From Planctomycetaceae bacterium UBA2671 (GTDB lineage: Bacteria > Planctomycetota > Planctomycetia > Planctomycetales > Planctomycetaceae): a DNA stretch of 22,512 nucleotides. Shown here piece after piece: positions 17,483 to 22,512 of the stretch. Position numbers and translations under genes: made by a program. Below the pieces are notes generated by a model. It worked only from the letters and a program-made list of their open reading frames with translations, was not told where the DNA came from and ran no database searches. The DNA lies in NCBI GenBank assembly GCA_002359185.1, contig DEML01000030.1, positions 231,145 to 253,656 of the forward strand, given 5' to 3'. Every line of letters starts with the position of its first letter. The first letter of the stretch is position 1.

Positions 17483-17552
17483 GTAGGTCAGGAAGTGCCT
17501 GAAGAGATTAAAATTCGACGTCCATTTTCGACAGACACAGCCTGACCTGTAG
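17483..17552. repeat. REP-like palindromic element, copy C (inverted, diverged)
   Basis: Read on the minus strand, this element follows copy A across its whole length, including the central CGAAAATGGACGTC and the downstream T/A-rich part. Its arms carry several substitutions. It lies in the gap between the divergent secretin and GH10-like genes. Confidence 0.75.
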
Positions 17553-17570
17553 CTTTATGAATTCCCAATC

Positions 17571-17592
17571 TGGGTTGCACGTCCCAGAACGA
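17571..17592. repeat. Short hairpin repeat, family 2, copy 2
   Basis: This matches 6493-6513 as TGGGTTGCACGTCCCAGAAC plus the next two bases, with one substitution and one inserted base. It forms a CTGGG/CCCAG stem (17570-17586). Confidence 0.4.
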
Positions 17593-17876
17593 TTTCATGA
17601 ACAATAATTGTGTGAGGGATGCGTGTTGGAATTTGCTTCCCATCGCATCGATCTCTGCCCTTCTTGAACATGCCTCCCTCTGAGATTACAATTTCCGATT
17701 GCCGCTCCATTCTCATTTGTGAGTGGAAATTTTGACAATTCACTCTCAAGAATGGCCTATCCTCCATTTCTGGTGTTTATACTGTCAAATACGAGGTTAA
17801 AGTTCACCTATTCAATTTCAGTAAATTTATCGATCATTAAGACTTCGCATCGCGGTGTCGACGGGGAATACGGACC

Positions 17877-19391
17877 ATGGGTTTGATGCGGTTCGATCTG
17901 GGTTCGGACGCCACACTCGAGCATAAAGAACGCTTCGAGCACGCTTTTGTTACCAATTATGATGGAGCTGTTTTTCCGACACGGATCGAGATACATGGAC
18001 AGCAACTGCATTGTATTCGTCAAAAGTCGGATTCCGGAAAGTTGAATATTTCCTGGCCGGTTTCCGGATTTGGAACTCCAATTCTGCGAACCACTTCGCT
18101 CAATGAACGGGACGTTCCCTATATCCTGGCCGTCGAGCTGGCCCGGGGACAGATTTGCGAAATTAAAGATCAGGCTGCCTCCTGGGAACATGCAGGCATG
18201 TTATTGCCCGATCAGTATCATGCGCTTTACAAGGATGCCTTTCGCGATTTTGTGCTGGCAACTTTTGAACAGGGAAATTCTGCTCACGCGACGGAAATCG
18301 CTAACATGGCATTGGCAAAAATTTGCCATGCAGAAGATATTTTGACGAAGGCCTACGTCACTCAGCGGATGCAGGTTCGTCGACAACGCTTTGCTCATCC
18401 TCCCGCTCTGATGGGGTGTGATCTCGGCACGATCCCCGTTTCAGAAATTCCTGATGGCTACCTCAGAGCCTTTCGAGCCGCGACGATTAACCTCGACTGG
18501 AAAGCGATCGAAGCCGAAGAAGGCACTTATCTCTGGGACGTGTATGATGAGCAGGTCGAATGGGCGGTCCAGAATAAACTGGTTCTTCGCGGCGGCCCAC
18601 TCCTGAACTTTCATGAAAGTGGTTTGCCCAACTGGGTCAGCAACTGGAAGCATGATATTCTTAACCTGCAGAGCTTTCTGAGCGATTATGTCGAGACGGT
18701 CGTTACGCGATACTCCGGAAAAATTCGCATGTGGGAAGTCGCCTCGCATGTGAATACGGGCGGCTTATATGGTTACACCGAAGATAACATGCTCGCGTTA
18801 ACTGCGCGGATGATCGATGTGGCCCGTCAGGTGGACGATGACTCTCAGGTCTTCGTTCGCGTCGACCGTCCCTGGGGAGATTATCAGGCCAAAGGAAAAC
18901 ATCGACTCACGCCCTGGCATGTGGCTGATGCATTGCTCCGGTCTGGCATGGGACTGGCGGGAATCAATCTTGAGTTGGCTCTCGGCTATGAACCGGGAGA
19001 AAATGATTCCCGTCGACTGCTCCGGTTTTCCAAACTCCTCGACACCTGGGGCACATTCGGCGTCCCTTTGCATATCACACTGAATTGCCCTTCGGCTGCT
19101 GGGGATGATCCTCTGGCCCGAGCGAATCTGAAAGTCGATGCCAGCCCGAACTCAGAAGTTGGAACGGCAGACCATCAAGCCGAGTGGACGACAAATCTGC
19201 TTTCGATGATCATGGCCAAGCAACCGGTTGTCGGTATCTTCTGGGGAAATTTGAGTGATGCTTATCTCCATCGTTTTGCTCATGCTGGATTACTCGATGC
19301 CAATCAGCTTCCCAAACCATTATGGAACAGCCTGACGGGAGAGCCTGGGACTGACACCTGGTATGATATCAGAGCGATTGGTGGTCGGTAG
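17877..19391 (+). CDS. GH10-like (beta-xylanase fold) protein lacking the catalytic glutamates
   Basis: This is a 504-residue protein with an N-terminal domain of about 170 residues, possibly carbohydrate-binding, followed by a GH10-like barrel at about 178-490. GH10 signposts are visible: A-T-I-N-L-D-W-K-A-I-E (202-212), R-G-G-P-L-L-N-F-H with L-P-N-W (238-253), I-R-M-W-E-V (283-288) and the ending G-I-F-W-G-N-L-S-D ... L-L-D-A-N-Q-L-P-K-P (453-481). The acid/base site, normally W-D-V-V-N-E, reads W-E-V-A-S-H (286-291). The nucleophile site, normally I-T-E-L-D, reads I-T-L-N-C (400-404). No signal peptide is seen. It is unlikely to be a normal xylanase; it may bind sugar or have changed chemistry. 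GGGGAA precedes ATG 17877 by about 9 bases. Confidence 0.75.
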   Translation: MGLMRFDLGSDATLEHKERFEHAFVTNYDGAVFPTRIEIHGQQLHCIRQKSDSGKLNISWPVSGFGTPILRTTSLNERDVPYILAVELARGQICEIKDQAASWEHAGMLLPDQYHALYKDAFRDFVLATFEQGNSAHATEIANMALAKICHAEDILTKAYVTQRMQVRRQRFAHPPALMGCDLGTIPVSEIPDGYLRAFRAATINLDWKAIEAEEGTYLWDVYDEQVEWAVQNKLVLRGGPLLNFHESGLPNWVSNWKHDILNLQSFLSDYVETVVTRYSGKIRMWEVASHVNTGGLYGYTEDNMLALTARMIDVARQVDDDSQVFVRVDRPWGDYQAKGKHRLTPWHVADALLRSGMGLAGINLELALGYEPGENDSRRLLRFSKLLDTWGTFGVPLHITLNCPSAAGDDPLARANLKVDASPNSEVGTADHQAEWTTNLLSMIMAKQPVVGIFWGNLSDAYLHRFAHAGLLDANQLPKPLWNSLTGEPGTDTWYDIRAIGGR

Positions 19392-19497
19392 TACAATTTC
19401 GCTCCCTTATCTGATCAGGAATCGACATTGATCAACTAAGGGTAAGCCATTGGATATTGATCTAACTCTGATCTAGAAAATAAAGTGAGATTTGCGG

Positions 19498-21189
19498 ATG
19501 CGAATTGCGATCGCACAATTGAATCCTCTTGTGGGAGATTTGCAGGGGAACTGTGAAAAGATTCTCGATGCGGCTCAGGCTGCGTCCCGCGCGAATGCCG
19601 AACTTCTGATTTGCTCTGAACTGATTGTTTGTGGCTATCCTCCCAAAGATCTCCTGCTCCGATCCGGTTTTGTCACCGCGTGTGATCGAGCTGTCGAAAT
19701 CCTTGCCAAACAGCTACCTGCTTCTCTGGGAGTATTGGTAGGACATCCCACGCACTGGAATCAACCCGAAGGGTTAAGCGCCAATGCCGCCAGTCTGCTG
19801 CATCAGGGAAAAGTTCAGCAGACGATTAGCAAAGGTCTACTGCCGAATTACGATGTCTTCGATGAACGCCGCTATTTTCGACCCGCTCAATCAGTCGAAG
19901 TGATGAAGTTCGCAAGCAAAAAACTGGGAGTACACATCTGCGAAGATGCCTGGTTCGGTCAACCGGAAACTTTCTATCACGAACGTCCAGCTTGCGAGTT
20001 TGATCCCGTTGCGCGATTGATTGATCAGGGAGCTGAAATACTGATCAATCTCTCTGCCAGTCCTTTTGAAATCGACAAACTGAAGCGACGTCATCAACTG
20101 ATGGCTGCTCATTCTCGTAAAGGCAACATTCCAACCGTCTTTGTGAATCAGGTCGGTGGAAATGATGATCTTGTCTTTGATGGCGGTAGTTTTGTGCTTG
20201 GGCCTCAGGGGGAATTGCTGCATCAGTCTCCTATCTGTGAGGAACTTGTCGAGATTATTGAGCTGGAAGAATTGGCCGGAAAAACGGTCGAAAGAAAACC
20301 AGACTCCCGTTCGCAACAACTTTACGATGCCCTGGTTTTCGGTTTGCAGGATTACGGATTGAAGTCCGGGTTTCGCGAGTGTGTGCTGGGACTTTCAGGA
20401 GGGATTGATTCGGCGGTCGCGAGCTGTTTGGCCGCTGAGGCTTTCGGGCCGGAGAATGTTCATACATTAATGATGCCCTCTCGTCACAGCAGCGGTCATT
20501 CCGTAGCCGACTCCGAATTGCTGGCGAAGAATCTGGGAATCGAAGCGATCGTCGTGCCGATTGACGAGGTCCATCGGGCATACGAACAGACCCCGTTCGT
20601 CCAAGAGGATCTAGCCAGTCAACCTGCAGGCTTAGCCGATCAGAATCTGCAGGCACGCATTCGGGGAGCTCTGGTCATGATTCGCAGCAATCGTCATGGA
20701 TGGTTACCTCTGGCGACCGGAAACAAAAGTGAATTGGCAGTCGGCTACTGCACACTGTATGGCGACATGGCGGGGGGATTTGCAGTCCTGTGTGATGTTT
20801 TGAAAAAAGATGTCTATGCCATTGCACGGTACATCAATGAACGGGCGGGACGAGAAATCATTCCTGTCAATATTATTGATAAAGCCCCCAGTGCAGAACT
20901 GGCTCCCGACCAGTTTGATCATGACTCCCTCCCTCCTTATCCGGTGCTCGATGGCATTCTCGAATTACTGATTGAACAGGAGCATTCGCTTCAGGATGTT
21001 TCTAATCATTATCCTGAAGAAACCGTTCGCTGGGTGCTGCAGAAACTGGATCGGAATGAGTTCAAGCGTCGTCAAATGCCGCCCGGTATCAAACTGACTC
21101 GACGTGCATTCGGCAGTGGTCGCCGCATGCCGATGGCTGCCCGCATGACGACTTTCGCTGAACCTCAAGCCGGAGGGCCGGATTCGTGA
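19498..21189 (+). CDS. nadE: Glutamine-dependent NAD+ synthetase
   Basis: NadE makes NAD+ from nicotinate adenine dinucleotide, ATP and glutamine in the cytoplasm. This 563-residue protein has both usual parts. The N-terminal nitrilase-like glutaminase (1-265) shows the catalytic triad E41 (C-S-E-L), K113 (S-K-G-L-L-P-N-Y) and C148 (H-I-C-E-D-A-W). The C-terminal synthetase carries the P-loop L-S-G-G-I-D-S-A (299-306) and the later N-K-S-E-L-A-V-G-Y-C-T-L-Y-G-D motif. ATG 19498 follows AGTGAG by about 9 bases; a TTG two codons earlier is possible. Its stop overlaps the start of the next gene (GTGA), so the two are translationally coupled. Four TGATC(A/T) hexamers lie in the 106-base upstream gap. 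Confidence 0.96.
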   Translation: MRIAIAQLNPLVGDLQGNCEKILDAAQAASRANAELLICSELIVCGYPPKDLLLRSGFVTACDRAVEILAKQLPASLGVLVGHPTHWNQPEGLSANAASLLHQGKVQQTISKGLLPNYDVFDERRYFRPAQSVEVMKFASKKLGVHICEDAWFGQPETFYHERPACEFDPVARLIDQGAEILINLSASPFEIDKLKRRHQLMAAHSRKGNIPTVFVNQVGGNDDLVFDGGSFVLGPQGELLHQSPICEELVEIIELEELAGKTVERKPDSRSQQLYDALVFGLQDYGLKSGFRECVLGLSGGIDSAVASCLAAEAFGPENVHTLMMPSRHSSGHSVADSELLAKNLGIEAIVVPIDEVHRAYEQTPFVQEDLASQPAGLADQNLQARIRGALVMIRSNRHGWLPLATGNKSELAVGYCTLYGDMAGGFAVLCDVLKKDVYAIARYINERAGREIIPVNIIDKAPSAELAPDQFDHDSLPPYPVLDGILELLIEQEHSLQDVSNHYPEETVRWVLQKLDRNEFKRRQMPPGIKLTRRAFGSGRRMPMAARMTTFAEPQAGGPDS

Positions 21190-21812
21190 ATGAGGTCTCA
21201 CAACCCACCTGGCTGCCGGCATTGCGGAATCATGATAAGCGGGCGCTTTCGCAATGCTTTGACGAATACCGCTCGCGATTGCGACAGATTGTAAACTTCC
21301 GCCTGAATCCTCGACTTTCCACACGGATGGATACAGACGATGTGTTGCAGGAAGCCTATCTGGCTGCTGCGCAGCGGATCGAGCATTGCGACTCCACCTC
21401 GGCTCAGTCGGTTTTCATCTGGTTGCGATTGATTGTTCAGCAGACGATTGTCGATCTGCATCGCAAGCATCTCAAAGCTGCCGGGCGGGATGTGCAACGG
21501 GAAGTGCGGGCAGATCGCACCGACCCGGGGACGTCAGGATGCATCGCCAGTCATCTGATTGCCCAGGTCAGTTCGCCGAGCATGTCGATGAAGCGCGACG
21601 AAATGAACACCCGGCTCATGCAGGCACTCAATCAAATGGAAGCGACTGACCGAGAAGTCCTCGCCCTGCGTCACTTCGAAGAGCTGACAAATAACGAAGT
21701 GGCGGAAACCCTGCAGATCTCCGTCAAAGCAGCCAGCATCCGCTACATCCGCGCCCTCAAAAAATTAAAAACCGCCATGGATTCCCTCACGGAATTCAAA
21801 ATGGATTGGTAA
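21186..21812 (+). CDS. ECF-type RNA polymerase sigma factor
   Basis: This 208-residue sigma-70 family factor would redirect RNA polymerase to a small regulon. The sigma-2 region (about 24-95) includes D-T-D-D-V-L-Q-E-A-Y (49-58), the core-binding helix, and F-I-W-L-R-L-I-V-Q-Q-T-I-V-D. The sigma-4 region (about 142-198) includes D-R-E-V-L-A-L-R-H-F-E-E-L-T-N-N-E-V-A and the helix-turn-helix with R-Y-I-R-A-L-K-K-L-K. A linker of about 45 residues lies between. The start is a GTG at 21186 overlapping the nadE stop by four bases, with GGAGGG about 8 bases upstream inside nadE. No anti-sigma factor or serine/threonine kinase gene follows within the window. The secreted PDZ protein downstream, beyond a 239-base gap with a REP-like element, is a possible target only by position. 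Confidence 0.92.
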   Translation: MNEVSQPTWLPALRNHDKRALSQCFDEYRSRLRQIVNFRLNPRLSTRMDTDDVLQEAYLAAAQRIEHCDSTSAQSVFIWLRLIVQQTIVDLHRKHLKAAGRDVQREVRADRTDPGTSGCIASHLIAQVSSPSMSMKRDEMNTRLMQALNQMEATDREVLALRHFEELTNNEVAETLQISVKAASIRYIRALKKLKTAMDSLTEFKMDW

Positions 21813-21850
21813 TGCCGACGTAGGTTGAGGTTGGCACGCTCTTCGAATCT

Positions 21851-21918
21851 GTAGGTCAGGCTGTGCCTGACGAATTGTGCGATCCACCTCAATTGTCGTC
21901 AGGCACAGCCTGACCTCC
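21851..21918. repeat. REP-like palindromic element, copy D (near-perfect inverted pair)
   Basis: The left unit (21851-21872) is identical to that of copy A. The right unit (21897-21918) is its inverted copy with two changes at the outer end, giving about 20 perfectly paired bases around a 24-base centre. The centre differs from copies A and C. It lies 38 bases after the sigma-factor stop codon and could end that transcript. Confidence 0.85.
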
Positions 21919-22051
21919 GGCTTTCCGCTTTCTGCCCTCGGCTTTCCACCCCCCTGTCCCCTCCCGTACCGACTTTCCGTTTCTAAGAGTGAGAGGCAGC
22001 ACAACGCGGCCTCAACAAAACAAAAACAACATCACTCCAAGGAACAAAACC

Positions 22052-22512
22052 ATGTCACGCTTCACACTCACACTGATCGCTCTGGCTGCTCTGACAACCT
22101 TCACCACTGCTGCTCAAGCAGGCGGTTGCTCAAAGGGAGGCTACAACAAAGGTTACGGCGGTAATTATGGCGGCCACTACGGCGGCGGAAACTACGGCTA
22201 CAAAAAAACATATCACAACGACTACAATTACAAGAACGATTACCACTACGAAAAGCCAGTCTACGTCAAGCCAATCGTTCACGAAGTCGTCATCGAAAAG
22301 CCAGTTTACCGGGAAGTGATTGTCGAAAAGCCAGTCATCGTTGAAAAACCAGTTTGCGAAGTTCCCCTTCCCTCACTCGGCTTCTTCGGCGTCATCTGCC
22401 CTGAAGGAATGCTGATCAAGGAAGTGCACCCGAACAGCGAAGCCTGCCGATTAGGATTGGCTCCCGGCGATGTGATCAAGATGTTCGATGACATCCGCAT
22501 CATCTGCGAAGA
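22052..22512 (+). CDS. Secreted Gly/Tyr-rich protein with EKPV repeats and PDZ domain (3' end outside window)
   Basis: The reading frame runs from ATG 22052 to the window edge without a stop (153 complete codons). AAGGAA stands about 8 bases before the ATG. Residues 1-23 are a clear signal peptide ending A-Q-A. Residues 24-66 are rich in Gly, Tyr, Asn and Lys (G-G-Y-N-K-G-Y-G-G-N-Y-G-G). A run of valine-rich repeats built on E-K-P-V follows at 67-101. From about 108 the sequence matches the start of a PDZ domain: L-G-F-F-G-V, L-I-K-E-V-H-P-N-S-E-A, and L-G-L-A-P-G-D-V-I. It is probably an exported or surface-associated binding protein. The 5' part of this kind is common in planctomycete secreted proteins; the partner is unknown. 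Confidence 0.85.
   Translation, partial: MSRFTLTLIALAALTTFTTAAQAGGCSKGGYNKGYGGNYGGHYGGGNYGYKKTYHNDYNYKNDYHYEKPVYVKPIVHEVVIEKPVYREVIVEKPVIVEKPVCEVPLPSLGFFGVICPEGMLIKEVHPNSEACRLGLAPGDVIKMFDDIRIICE

Larger units (their letters stand above)
17284..17876. other. Gap between divergent secretin and GH10-like genes
   Basis: This is 593 bases without a gene I can support. It holds an AATTCTGA/TCAGAATT 8-bp hairpin (17450-17471), REP-like copy C (17483-17552) and a second short hairpin repeat (17571-17592). A TTGACA at 17732-17737 and a TATACT at 17778-17783 lie too far apart to pair, so the promoter of the plus-strand gene is unresolved. Confidence 0.5.

Noticed and set aside
18306..18331. Hairpin TGGCAAA/TTTGCCA inside the GH10-like gene
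   Set aside because: It is a 7-bp stem within a coding region with no adjacent signal; chance is a sufficient explanation.

Overview
The window reads as a piece of a planctomycete chromosome (class Planctomycetia). The strongest signs are two adjacent DUF1559 proteins that combine a type IV prepilin-like N-terminus with a C-terminal H-X9-DG motif, a Tat-exported Gfo/Idh/MocA oxidoreductase, a very long secretin, and short secreted low-complexity proteins. The species cannot be named from the sequence alone. No tRNA, rRNA, CRISPR array, prophage or intact transposon was seen.

Layout, left to right. At 77-2344 a Tat-exported oxidoreductase gene (+) converges on panB (-). The 407-base gap that follows (2345-2751) holds what looks like a complete small-RNA gene: a near-consensus sigma-54 promoter, a 14-bp stem starting exactly at the predicted transcription start, and a strong intrinsic terminator. 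From 2752 to 6253, on the minus strand, come ilvE, a LolD-type ATPase gene and its LolC/E-type permease gene. At 6901-8608 (+) lie a macrodomain protein and a membrane protein with PH-like, zinc-finger and TPR parts. At 8822-11228 (+) are two paralogous DUF1559 pseudopilin-like genes, each followed by an intrinsic terminator. At 11366-17283 (-) is an envelope block: an extended secretin, a lipoprotein-like protein, a BON-like secreted protein and a GlsB/YeaQ membrane protein. At 17877-21812 (+) are a GH10-like protein that seems to lack its catalytic glutamates, NAD+ synthetase, and an ECF sigma factor overlapping it by 4 bases. The window ends inside a secreted Gly/Tyr-rich PDZ protein whose stop codon lies outside.

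Much of the content concerns the cell envelope: LolD/LolC lipoprotein release, the secretin block, pseudopilin-like proteins and several secreted or lipid-anchored proteins. Core metabolism is represented by panB, ilvE (valine and pantothenate chemistry share 2-ketoisovalerate) and nadE. A palindromic REP-like element of about 69 bp occurs four times in intergenic gaps, and its centre is conserved between two of the copies.

The most unusual item is the putative sigma-54 small RNA at 2637-2723. Next come the REP-like family, the GH10-like protein without catalytic residues, and the secretin with about seven periplasmic modules and no visible secretion-system partners.
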